Positions 1-8,098 of a DNA stretch of 55,338 nucleotides are shown piece after piece. The notes beneath the pieces are model-generated. The model was given only the letters and a program-made list of their open reading frames with translations, was not told the origin of the DNA and did not search any database. The DNA comes from Betaproteobacteria bacterium (GTDB lineage Bacteria; Pseudomonadota; Gammaproteobacteria; Burkholderiales; Burkholderiaceae_E). How positions within the stretch are numbered: position 1 is the stretch's first letter; every line of letters starts with the position of its first letter. Both the position numbers and the translations under genes were made by a program. The stretch lies in contig VGHA01000009.1 in the NCBI GenBank assembly GCA_016868375.1, positions 1 through 55,338 on the forward strand, read 5' to 3'.

Positions 1-141
1 TCCAGACGGATCACTCGGCTGCCGCTGCCACGGGTTTGACAGCGAAGCCGGGATGCACTTTACTCCGCGGCTTGGTGCGATGGCAGCGCCACCCTCGGCA
101 GCGTGAAACGAAGCGCGGCCAACTTTACCAGGGAGACTGAT
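1..141. other. Left-edge region, possible tail of an upstream gene
   Basis: No complete gene lies here. Plus-strand frame 2 is open from the edge to a TGA at 104-106. It reads a C-x-x-H-G-F-D stretch, faintly like the second half of a Rieske iron-sulfur site, then an Ala/Pro-rich tail. Frame 3 is also open, to 138-140, so openness is weak evidence in this G+C-rich sequence. The stretch also holds the ribosome binding site GGGAG (131-135) of the next gene. It could be the end of a Rieske-type protein, or simply spacer. Confidence 0.25.
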
Positions 142-990
142 TTGAAACTTGCCAGCTTCGCCCGCAATGGACAGAACAGTTACGGCGCCGTCGTCGCAGG
201 CGGCATTGTCGATCTGGGTGCCCTGATCGGCAAGCGCTATCCCGATCTGAAGGCCCTGCTCGCCGCCGATGCGCTTGCCGAGGCCGCAGCTGCCGTGGCG
301 GGCCGGACGGCCGACTGCGCGCTCGAAGCTGTGCAAATGCTGCCCGTCATTCCCAACCCCGGCAAGATCTGGTGCTGTGGTCTGAACTACGCCGATCATG
401 TGCGCGAAACCCAGCGCGACTTCACCGAGCAACCCACCTTTTTCCAGCGTTATGCTGACTCGCAGGTCGGCCACAACCAGCCGCTGCTGCGCCCGCGTGA
501 GTCGACCCAGCTTGACTACGAAGCCGAGATCGCGGTGATCATCGGCAAACCGGGCCGGCGCATCAGCCGCGATCAGGCTGGCGCGCATGTGGCGGGCTAT
601 GCCTGCTACAACGATGGCAGCGTGCGCGACTGGCAGCGGCACACCACGCAGTTCGCGCCGGGCAAAAACTTTTATCGCACGGGCGGCTTCGGGCCCTGGA
701 TGGTCACTGCGGACGAGATTCCCTTTGGCACGCTCATGACGCTGAGCGCGCGTCTGAATGGCCAGGAAATGCAGCGCGCCACCACCGACATGATGCTGCA
801 CGACATCGCGCGCCAGATCGCCTATGTGTCCACGGTGGCGCCCCTGGAAGCCGGCGATGTGATCGTCACGGGAACCCCCGGCGGGGTCGGTGCCCGACGC
901 AATCCGCCGGTCTGGATGAAGGACGGCGACGTCATCGAAATTGAAATCGATCGGGTTGGCATTCTGCGCAACACGATCGCGCTCGACTGA
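142..990 (+). CDS. Fumarylacetoacetate hydrolase (FAH) family protein
   Basis: This 282-residue protein belongs to the FAH superfamily. The family hydrolyses C-C bonds of acylpyruvates or isomerises/decarboxylates oxo-dienoates in aromatic degradation; the exact substrate cannot be read here. The core begins at the conserved block KIWCCGLNYADH (about residue 75). Metal-binding acidic residues lie in DYEAEIAVIIGKPG, and the C-terminal GDVIVTGTPGGVG loop is characteristic. I chose the TTG at 142 because GGGAG lies six bases upstream and homologues usually start with MKLASF. A GTG at 103 would add 13 unremarkable residues. It is a cytoplasmic enzyme of normal family length. The gene ends 22 bases before the next, so the two may be co-transcribed although their functions look unrelated. 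Confidence 0.88.
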   Translation: MKLASFARNGQNSYGAVVAGGIVDLGALIGKRYPDLKALLAADALAEAAAAVAGRTADCALEAVQMLPVIPNPGKIWCCGLNYADHVRETQRDFTEQPTFFQRYADSQVGHNQPLLRPRESTQLDYEAEIAVIIGKPGRRISRDQAGAHVAGYACYNDGSVRDWQRHTTQFAPGKNFYRTGGFGPWMVTADEIPFGTLMTLSARLNGQEMQRATTDMMLHDIARQIAYVSTVAPLEAGDVIVTGTPGGVGARRNPPVWMKDGDVIEIEIDRVGILRNTIALD

Positions 991-1012
991 CGCACGCGCG
1001 CCCAGGACCACC

Positions 1013-3049
1013 ATGGCACTCTACGCAGCAACGATCTTTGTCAGCGCTTTCATCCTGTTTCTGGTCCAGCCGCTCATGGCCAAGCAGATCCTGCCCTGGT
1101 TCGGCGGGTCGGCGGCGGTCTGGACCACCTGCATGGTGTTCTTTCAGGTCGCGCTGCTGGTGGGCTATGCGTACGCTGACGCCAGCATCCGCTGGCTGAA
1201 GCCCCGCGCACAGGTCGCGCTTCACATCACACTGGTGGTCATCAGCCTGGCGGCACTGCCGATCATTCCCGATGCAGCGTGGAAACCGCTCGGCGACGAG
1301 GACCCCACGTGGCAAATCCTGGGGCTGCTCATTGCCACCATCGGCATGCCGTACCTGCTCCTGTCAACAACCGGCCCGCTGATTCAGGCCTGGTTCGCAC
1401 GAAGCTTTCCGAGCGGTACGGTGTATCGGTTGTTTGCGCTGTCGAACTTCGCTTCGCTGCTCGCTCTGATCGGCTATCCGTTCCTGTTTGAGCCCTGGGT
1501 TCCCACCCGAACCCAGACCTGGATCTGGAGCGGGGCCTACGCGCTGTTCGCTGCGCTGGTTGTGTTTGCGTCGTTACGTTCGCTGAATACGCCCGCTGAT
1601 CCCGCGGCTACACCCCATTCCAAAGCATCACAGCCAGCCCGATCCGACACCGCCGAGCCACCTTCGGCCACCGAGCAGCTTTCCTGGCTCGGGCTATCTG
1701 CGCTGGGCTCGTATCTGCTGCTGGGCATCTCCAATCACATCACGATCAATGTCGCGTCGATACCGTTTCTTTGGCTGCTGCCGCTCACGCTGTACCTGAT
1801 CACCTTCATTCTCTGCTTTGAGGGACGCGGCTGGTACAGCCGACGCATCTTCGCGTTGCCGCTGTTCGCATTGCTGGCGGCGATGGCCTGGGGCCTGCAT
1901 GCCGAGGGCGATGTGCTGCCGATCCTGATCGAGATTCCGCTCTACTCGGCCGGGCTGTTTGTGTGCTGCATGTTCGCGCATGGCGAACTGGCGGCCATGC
2001 GGCCTTCGCCGCGCTGGCTCACGCGTTTTTATCTGATGTTGTCGCTGGGCGGCGCGATCGGCGGCATGCTGGTCGGCATCGCCGCGCCCAAGCTCTTCAG
2101 TGGCTATTGGGAAGTGGGCATCGGTCTGATCGCCACTTCGCTGGCCGCGCTGTGGCTGGTGCGCCAGGCGTCAATGGGAATGCGCTTTGCCGCGGTTGCT
2201 GTGGTCGGGGTCTGTGTCGTCTATGTGTGGCTGTATGTCGATTCAATGGTCGCCGATGCGCGGCTGATGTCGCGAAACTTCTATGGCTCGCTGCGCGTCA
2301 AGGACGAAGGGTCCGCCACCGATAAAGAAGCCACGCGCAACCTGCTGCACGGCGTGATCCTGCACGGCAAGCAGTTCCTGTCGCCTGGACGACGTGACGA
2401 GCTGACCACCTACTACGGGCCCACGTCAGGCGTGGGCCGGGCGATTGCCGCACGCCAGCAGCAGGGGCCGGTCAAGGTCGCGGTCATCGGGCTGGGCACG
2501 GGCACGCTGGCGGCCTGGGGCCGGCCGGGCGACACGTTCAGGTTCTATGAGCTTGATCCGGATGTGATCGACGTTGCCAACACCCATTACACCTTTCTGC
2601 GCGACTCCAAGGCGAAGATTGAAACCGTGGCGGGCGATGCCCGGCTGCAATTGGAGCGCGAGCCTGCCCAGTCTTTTGATGTGCTGGTTATCGATGCGTT
2701 TTCAAGCGACTCGATTCCGGTGCACCTGATGACCCGCGAAGCGCTGGCAGCCTACCAGCGGCAGCTCGGGCCGCAGGGCATCATCGCCTTTCACGTCACC
2801 AATCGGTTTTTGAAGCTTGCACCGGTGGTCGCCGATTTGGCGCGCGAGGCTGGGCTTAAAGCGGTGCGCGTGCAGGATCGCCCGCACGGTGACGAACCCT
2901 TCAACAGCACCGATTGGGTTCTGGTGTCGAGAAACGCCAAACTTGATACCGAGCCCGCCATTGCGGGCGCCACCAGCGCCTTTGAAACGATTCCAGGCCT
3001 GCGCCCCTGGACCGACAACTACTCGGCACTGTTTCGGGTGCTGAAGTAA
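1013..3049 (+). CDS. Membrane-fused spermidine-synthase-like protein
   Basis: The protein has 678 residues. About the first 430 form many hydrophobic segments of a polytopic membrane domain, with a charged, Pro/Ala/Ser-rich linker near residues 205-235. The remainder is a SpeE-like Rossmann methyltransferase-fold domain. SAM-type binding is suggested by VIGLGTGTLAAWG, the acidic end FYELDPD, GDARLQL and DVLVIDAFSSDSIP. In true spermidine synthases the catalytic region reads D-[ST]-[TS]-D-P; here it is DAFSSDSIP, so aminopropyl transfer is doubtful. Such fused proteins are common in proteobacteria and mostly uncharacterised. The start at 1013 clears the upstream gene; an in-frame extension back to 941 would overlap it. 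Confidence 0.85.
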   Translation: MALYAATIFVSAFILFLVQPLMAKQILPWFGGSAAVWTTCMVFFQVALLVGYAYADASIRWLKPRAQVALHITLVVISLAALPIIPDAAWKPLGDEDPTWQILGLLIATIGMPYLLLSTTGPLIQAWFARSFPSGTVYRLFALSNFASLLALIGYPFLFEPWVPTRTQTWIWSGAYALFAALVVFASLRSLNTPADPAATPHSKASQPARSDTAEPPSATEQLSWLGLSALGSYLLLGISNHITINVASIPFLWLLPLTLYLITFILCFEGRGWYSRRIFALPLFALLAAMAWGLHAEGDVLPILIEIPLYSAGLFVCCMFAHGELAAMRPSPRWLTRFYLMLSLGGAIGGMLVGIAAPKLFSGYWEVGIGLIATSLAALWLVRQASMGMRFAAVAVVGVCVVYVWLYVDSMVADARLMSRNFYGSLRVKDEGSATDKEATRNLLHGVILHGKQFLSPGRRDELTTYYGPTSGVGRAIAARQQQGPVKVAVIGLGTGTLAAWGRPGDTFRFYELDPDVIDVANTHYTFLRDSKAKIETVAGDARLQLEREPAQSFDVLVIDAFSSDSIPVHLMTREALAAYQRQLGPQGIIAFHVTNRFLKLAPVVADLAREAGLKAVRVQDRPHGDEPFNSTDWVLVSRNAKLDTEPAIAGATSAFETIPGLRPWTDNYSALFRVLK

Positions 3050-3065
3050 TCGCCCAAAAGCACAA

Positions 3066-3096
3066 GGCCGGCAGCCAACCCCATGGCGTGCCGGCC
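3066..3096. terminator. Inverted repeat between convergent genes
   Basis: GGCCGGCA (3066-3073) and TGCCGGCC (3089-3096) form a perfect 8-bp stem with a 15-base loop. It lies between the convergent ends of the SpeE-like gene (3049) and the GldFG-like gene (3124). There is no T-run on either side, so it is at best a weak or factor-assisted bidirectional terminator. Confidence 0.45.
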
Positions 3097-3123
3097 GTGC
3101 GCGCGCGCCGTGCTGGTGCGTGA

Positions 3124-5664
3124 TTAAACCGTCACCACCCGCCTGCGCCGGATATTCCAGGCAACCAGCGCCACGACCACGATCAGCGACGGCACCAGCA
3201 GCAGGTTCAGCAGCCGGGTATTGCGCTGCAACGCCTCGCTATCGGCTCGAAGTTCGCGCCTGACATCTTTCAGCTCACGCCGCGTCTCAGCGCTTTTCTT
3301 ACGGAACTCATCGAGTTCAGCCTGCTGCTCAGCGGTCAGCGTGTTGGTGCTGGCGTTCGGGCCGCGCGCCTTCTGCAGTTCCTGGAGCTTCTGCTGCGTT
3401 TTCTGGAGATTTTCTTCGAGCTCGGCGATCCGTCCGATGTAGTCCTGCGCCGCGCGCGCCTCCATGTCATTGATGAGCGTGAACGGCCGCGATACAACCG
3501 CCCGCGCACGGGCACGGATCAGGTCGGTGGCGCCCGCCATCTGATCGATCACCGCCTGGGCGAATGCCAGGTTGCCGTTCGCCGGCACCACGATGCGGCG
3601 ACCGAACACCTCGCCGATCTGCACCGCCGCGCCATCCTGAACGAAATCGCTGTCGCCCACCAACACTACTGCACCCTCGGCACTCGCCTCTTTCAGACGC
3701 TGCTCAGGGCCATCTTTGATGCCGTCCGGGAAGGCCGTCGGGAACTTGCCGAGCAGCTTGATGGCGATGGGCTGCTCAGATCCGATTGGCTTGAAGCCGC
3801 GCACTGATTTTTCACCAGGCTCAGCCGCAACCGCCGAATCGATCATCATGGCCACCTGCGACGACCTGAGCAGCACGCTTTGGGTGAGGCCCGCAGCGGG
3901 CTTGCCGCCGAAAGCACCCGTGAATGCGAACAGAAGCCGCCCAACGCCCTGCGTGGCAACTTCATCGGCATTCATGGCCTCATCCTGCAGCGTGAGCACG
4001 GCTGCCATGGCCCGCGGACCCGCACCCGACAGGTAGCGCAGATCGGCCAGCACTTTGTCTTCCTGATACTCGATGCCCCATGCCTTGAGCAGCGGACCCA
4101 GCGAAGACGACGTGCCACCAGGCTGGCCCATCATCGGCCCAAGCGGATCAAAGTAGGCTTTCGGGTCGAGGAACGCGATCAGGCGTCCACCACGAAGCAC
4201 GAACTGGTCGAGCGCAAACAACGCCGACTCGGAAATGCCACGCGGATGCACCACCAGCAGCGTCTTGATCTCGGCATCGATCGCTTTGGCATCAAAACCG
4301 ATCTGCTTGATGTCGAAATCGCGCTCAAGTTCGTTGATGAATGCCCACTTCTCGGAGGGCGGCATGCCCATCTGAGGCATGCCGCGGGAACCGAATGCAG
4401 GCAGCGGCGTCATCAGACCGATGACCGGCTTGGACTTGGCGCCCGCGCGGGCCACCGCACGAACAATGTCGTACTCCAGCAGGCGCTCGCGGTCGAGGTT
4501 GAGCTCAGACAGCGTGACCCGTTTTTCGCCCTCGCCAATTGCGATTCCCAGGAAGAAGCGCTCGCCCGACGGCAGTGTCTGCGGTTCGATGCCATCGAGC
4601 AATGCTGCGTCTTCAGCGTCGGAATCGGGTGCGGGATCAAGTTTCTCAACGATCAACTTGCCATCGGACTCGGCGCGCATCCGGCGCAGCAGATCTTCCA
4701 CACGACGCGAGAACGCGCGCAGTGGCATGGGCACTGCCGCCTCGTCAGCCGATACATACAGCTTGATCTTGACCGGCGTCTCAATGCGGTTCAACACTGC
4801 TTTACTGCCGTCAGAAAGCGTGTTGATGCGGCCTTCGGTCAGGTCCATCCGGATGCTGACCGGAACGATGAGCAGGTTGAGGCCCACCAGCGCGACGGCA
4901 ACGATAAGCACCGCGGCCGGCGAACTGACCGCAGCGCGCCGGCGGCTGATCGCCGCCGCAGTGGCAAACAAAGCCAGCGCCGCCATCGAGCCAAAGTAAA
5001 CGACATCGCGCAGATCGATCAGGCCCTTCTGGAAGCCGTCGAAGCGCGTGATGACCGACATCGACGCAACCGCCTCCATCAGCCGCACGCCGCCCCACCG
5101 GGCAAGCAGATCAACCACCGGCTGCGAGCCGGCGAGCGCGAGCAGCAGACAGAAGATGAGCGACAGCACGAAGGCGACCGCCTGATTGCGGGTGAGCGCC
5201 GAGCAGAACGACGCAATGGCCAGGTAAACACCCGCCACCAGCAGCGCGCCCACATAGCCCGACGCAATGACGCCGTTGTCGGGCTCGCCCAACCAGTTGA
5301 CCGTGATGATCAGCGGAAAGGTTCCCGCGATCGCGATGCCGATGAACATCCACGCTGCAAGGAACTTGCCCACGATCGCCTGCCATGGCGCGATCGGCAA
5401 TGTCATCAGCAGTTCCAGGGTGCCCAGACGCTGCTCGTCTGACCACAGGCGCATGCCAATGGCCGGCACGATGAACAGGAACAACCACGGCAGCCAGGCA
5501 AAGAACGCGGTCAGCGACGCCTCACCTCGCTCGAAGAATCCGCCAAACGAGAACGTAAAGAAGCTCGTCAGCAGCAGAAACACCACCAGAAAAACATAAG
5601 CAACCGGCGTGGCCCAATAGGCCGAGAACTCGCGCCGGACAATTGCGGAAAACGGCGAACTCAC
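3124..5664 (-). CDS. Fused GldF/GldG-like ABC-2 permease and auxiliary protein
   Basis: This is an 846-residue fusion. Residues 1 to about 240 are an ABC-2 type permease with six hydrophobic segments (starting MSSPFSAIVRREFSAYWATP and including the conserved DEQRLGTLELLMTLPI). After another membrane segment (about 250-275) comes a GldG-like extracytoplasmic domain (about 280-750) with the characteristic DPKAYFDPLGPMMG region and VGDSDFVQDG. A coiled coil rich in Glu/Gln/Lys (about 755-820), one membrane helix and an Arg-rich cytoplasmic tail (RRRR) finish the protein. In Bacteroidetes GldF and GldG are separate and act with GldA in gliding; proteobacterial relatives have no settled role. Its start codon overlaps the end of the upstream ATPase gene by four bases (ATGA), so translation is coupled. 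Confidence 0.85.
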   Translation of the reverse strand: MSSPFSAIVRREFSAYWATPVAYVFLVVFLLLTSFFTFSFGGFFERGEASLTAFFAWLPWLFLFIVPAIGMRLWSDEQRLGTLELLMTLPIAPWQAIVGKFLAAWMFIGIAIAGTFPLIITVNWLGEPDNGVIASGYVGALLVAGVYLAIASFCSALTRNQAVAFVLSLIFCLLLALAGSQPVVDLLARWGGVRLMEAVASMSVITRFDGFQKGLIDLRDVVYFGSMAALALFATAAAISRRRAAVSSPAAVLIVAVALVGLNLLIVPVSIRMDLTEGRINTLSDGSKAVLNRIETPVKIKLYVSADEAAVPMPLRAFSRRVEDLLRRMRAESDGKLIVEKLDPAPDSDAEDAALLDGIEPQTLPSGERFFLGIAIGEGEKRVTLSELNLDRERLLEYDIVRAVARAGAKSKPVIGLMTPLPAFGSRGMPQMGMPPSEKWAFINELERDFDIKQIGFDAKAIDAEIKTLLVVHPRGISESALFALDQFVLRGGRLIAFLDPKAYFDPLGPMMGQPGGTSSSLGPLLKAWGIEYQEDKVLADLRYLSGAGPRAMAAVLTLQDEAMNADEVATQGVGRLLFAFTGAFGGKPAAGLTQSVLLRSSQVAMMIDSAVAAEPGEKSVRGFKPIGSEQPIAIKLLGKFPTAFPDGIKDGPEQRLKEASAEGAVVLVGDSDFVQDGAAVQIGEVFGRRIVVPANGNLAFAQAVIDQMAGATDLIRARARAVVSRPFTLINDMEARAAQDYIGRIAELEENLQKTQQKLQELQKARGPNASTNTLTAEQQAELDEFRKKSAETRRELKDVRRELRADSEALQRNTRLLNLLLVPSLIVVVALVAWNIRRRRVVTV

Positions 5665-6452
5665 GATGCAACCCTCGCGTCACGTTGGCTGGAGGCGTCA
5701 GGCGAAGCCGACGCAGCAGAACCCGCTTCGGGTTCCAGATCGGACCGGGTAACCGAACGGAAGAAGTCGTCAAGGCGCCCGCTGGGCACGCGCGACCGAA
5801 GCTCGGCAGGCGTGCCATCGGCCACGATGCGGCCCCGATCGATCACGATCGCGCGGGTGCAGACCTCGTCGACCTCTTCGAGAATATGCGTTGAGAACAG
5901 CACGACGCGCGAGCGGGCCATGTCACGGATCAGCGCACGCATCTCGTGCTTCTGGTTCGGATCGAGGCCGTCGGTCGGCTCATCGAGAATGAGCACCTCG
6001 GGATCGTGAATGAGCGCCTGCGCAAGGCAGGTGCGCTGGCGAAATCCCTTGGACAGCGTGTCGATCGACTGACCCAGAACATTTTCAAGGTGGCACTGCG
6101 CAACCACCCGCTTGAGTGCCTCGCGCTCGGCAGTTCCCTGCAGACCACGCACACGTGCGGCGAATTGAAGAAATCCGAGCACGGTCATGTCAGGCCATGA
6201 CGGCGCGGACTCGGGCAGGTACCCGATTCGGCGCTTCACCTCGAGCGGCTGGTCAGCGATGCTGAATCCGCAAACCCGCACCCGCCCCGATGTGGGCGCA
6301 AGGTAGCCGGTGATCATGCGCATGGTGGTCGATTTACCCGCCCCATTGGGGCCAAGGAAACCGAGCACTTCGCCCTTGCCTACACTGAATGACACATCGT
6401 CGACGGCGCGTTTGGTACCAAAGCGACGCGACAGGTTTTCAACCTCGATCAT
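5661..6452 (-). CDS. ABC transporter ATP-binding protein (GldA-like)
   Basis: This 263-residue ATPase has Walker A GPNGAGKS at about residue 34, a signature-like LSKGFRQR near 133 and Walker B VLILDEPTDGLDPNQ. Asp-Pro after the D-loop and the placement before an ABC-2 permease fit the GldA/CcmA-type subfamily that energises export or membrane remodelling. The last 30 or so residues are a Ser/Ala/Asp-rich tail beyond the ATPase fold. It overlaps the downstream GldFG-like fusion by four bases, and the pair should form one cytoplasmic-membrane complex. Its promoter must lie in the structured intergenic block upstream (6453-6656). The family call is firm; the cargo is unknown. Confidence 0.9.
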   Translation of the reverse strand: MIEVENLSRRFGTKRAVDDVSFSVGKGEVLGFLGPNGAGKSTTMRMITGYLAPTSGRVRVCGFSIADQPLEVKRRIGYLPESAPSWPDMTVLGFLQFAARVRGLQGTAEREALKRVVAQCHLENVLGQSIDTLSKGFRQRTCLAQALIHDPEVLILDEPTDGLDPNQKHEMRALIRDMARSRVVLFSTHILEEVDEVCTRAIVIDRGRIVADGTPAELRSRVPSGRLDDFFRSVTRSDLEPEAGSAASASPDASSQRDARVAS

Positions 6453-6523
6453 GGATCCCCCGGTCGTACGCCGGCGTCTTTACCGCCGGACGAGGCGCGA
6501 TATTGAGGCACAAACCGGGATTT

Positions 6524-6593
6524 CAAGGGGGAGACCCCGGTTCTCACCCGGGACAATCCCCCTTGGGGCTGGATCCGCGCTAGGCCCAGCCCC
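6524..6593. repeat. Nested inverted repeats in an intergenic block
   Basis: CAAGGGGGA (6524-6532) pairs perfectly with TCCCCCTTG (6557-6565). Inside it a CCCGG/CCGGG stem can form. GGGGCTGG (6565-6572) pairs with CCAGCCCC (6586-6593), overlapping the first repeat by one base. All three sit between two minus-strand genes, just upstream of the ABC operon. They could be a folded leader, a processed 3' end of the upstream transcript or a degenerate intergenic repeat element. No start codon or homology is seen within the block. Confidence 0.5.
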
Positions 6594-6621
6594 GGATGAC
6601 TCCGGTTTGCGTCACGAACTG

Positions 6622-6652
6622 GCGCGGCCCGGGCGCGGGTGCCGGGCCGCGC
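6622..6652 (-). terminator. Strong hairpin after the MmgE/PrpD gene
   Basis: GCGCGGCCCGG (6622-6632) and CCGGGCCGCGC (6642-6652) make a perfect 11-bp stem with a nine-base loop. It begins five bases beyond the stop codon of the minus-strand gene at 6657. It lacks a clear T-run on the minus strand, so it may act as an RNA-stabilising 3' end as much as an intrinsic terminator. Confidence 0.65.
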
Positions 6653-6656
6653 AGGC

Positions 6657-8051
6657 TCATTGGCGGGCCAGCAGCCGGGCGAGTTCGGCCGCGTCGGCGC
6701 AGCCTTCAAGCGCATCCACCTTCGCAATGAGCGCTTCCCCCTGATCGGCGGGCATGCCGCCGATCGCCCAGCACTTTCGGAACTTGTTCAAATGCCGCTC
6801 ACGGCCCAGCGGATTGTCGGGATGGCCGATCGGGGTCGTGATCTGGCGCTCCCAACGACGTCCGTCACGCAGGGTAATCACGAAGCGTTGCGGCCAGAGG
6901 GCATTCACGTCCGGATTGTCATCCAGACTGACCGATACCCGTGCTGCCAGCGCATGCACCGCGGGGTCGCGCAAGCGGGACCCGGCAAACGCTTCGGGGC
7001 CGCAGCTTCCGTCGATCAGGGTGATCGCGCTGACATACGGGATGCACAGCCGGGCGTAATTGGGCGCCGGATCGGCAATGTCGGGGCGACCGACCAGCCG
7101 GTGGGTAAGCGGCGGCACACTGGCCGACATGGACTGCACGTCGCCAACAACAAAGCCCAGCTCAGCGCGCGCCTGCTGGATTGCATCGACTGCGGCATGC
7201 GTGAGCCGACCGCTTGGAAACGGCTTGTGCGACACCCGCGTAATCTGCCATTGCTGGCCAAGTTTCGGCCACCAGCCGGCAATGTCGTGCTCGGTCTCAA
7301 ACAGCTTGTAGTAGCCGTACATGCCGGTGAGTATCTGCTGCGGTCCGGTCAGCCCGGCCATCGCCAGATCGATGGACGACAAGCCCGCACGCCCGTTGAA
7401 ACCCACCTGTAGCCCCAATAGCAACGAGCCCTCGACATGCGCCTGCATGGTGCCCGAGGTTTGTCCGTATTGAATGCCAAACGCATGCATCATCGTGGCC
7501 GCGTCAAGCCGCTCCATCGAACCCAGGCCCGCCACAACACCAAAGCCGCCGCATGTGGCAGGCCGGAAAAACTTCATGACCGACTTTGATGCCGCGCCAA
7601 TCATGGCCGCGATTTCCACGCCAAGCGCAAGCGCCAGCAGCAGGTCACGGCCCGACACCGGCCGGCCGGCTGCCGAGCGCCGCTCGGCATGCGCCATGAG
7701 CGCGGGAATGAGCGTGGCCATCGGATGCACCACCGCGGGCTCGTGCACGCAGTCCCATTCAAGCGCATGAATCTGATAGCCATTGGCAAGCGCAGCCTGC
7801 GGTGCGGGCAGACGCCGGCTGTCGCCCCAGACGGTAGCCTGCCCGCCCTCGCCCCAGCCCCCAGCCGCACCGATCAGTGCATCAACCCGGGGCCCCGTGC
7901 CACCGGCCACCCCGCATCCCAGCGTGTCGAGCAGAAAGGTTTTGGCCGTATCGACCGCAGCAGCGCTCAAATCGGTGTAGCGTGCGCGTTCGACCAGTTC
8001 AGCGAGGTCGCGGGTCGGATTGAAATCAGGCGACGAATATCGGTCGCTCAT
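6657..8051 (-). CDS. MmgE/PrpD family protein (first copy)
   Basis: The protein has 464 residues of the MmgE/PrpD fold, a family that includes 2-methylcitrate dehydratase, cis-aconitate decarboxylase and iminodisuccinate epimerase. The N-terminal all-helical domain carries the conserved block around LEWDCVHEPAVVHP, and the C-terminal lid domain follows from about residue 280 (HKPFPSGRLTHAAVDAI). AAGGAG lies at good distance before the ATG. It is transcribed alone, divergent from the hydrolase homologue at 8099 with only 47 bases between, and is closed by a hairpin. It is not in the same operon as the second copy at 18882 and differs from it clearly in sequence. The substrate cannot be inferred. 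Confidence 0.88.
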   Translation of the reverse strand: MSDRYSSPDFNPTRDLAELVERARYTDLSAAAVDTAKTFLLDTLGCGVAGGTGPRVDALIGAAGGWGEGGQATVWGDSRRLPAPQAALANGYQIHALEWDCVHEPAVVHPMATLIPALMAHAERRSAAGRPVSGRDLLLALALGVEIAAMIGAASKSVMKFFRPATCGGFGVVAGLGSMERLDAATMMHAFGIQYGQTSGTMQAHVEGSLLLGLQVGFNGRAGLSSIDLAMAGLTGPQQILTGMYGYYKLFETEHDIAGWWPKLGQQWQITRVSHKPFPSGRLTHAAVDAIQQARAELGFVVGDVQSMSASVPPLTHRLVGRPDIADPAPNYARLCIPYVSAITLIDGSCGPEAFAGSRLRDPAVHALAARVSVSLDDNPDVNALWPQRFVITLRDGRRWERQITTPIGHPDNPLGRERHLNKFRKCWAIGGMPADQGEALIAKVDALEGCADAAELARLLARQ

Positions 8052-8098
8052 CGGACACTCCTTGAAAGATCACGTTAAATTTTGACTCGAGCCCTGCC

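Noticed and set aside
3880-5442. Long open frame (520 codons) antisense to the GldFG-like gene
   Set aside because: Its product is very rich in Arg, His and Gln with no domain, and the opposite strand encodes a clear conserved protein. It is a third-position shadow common in G+C-rich DNA.
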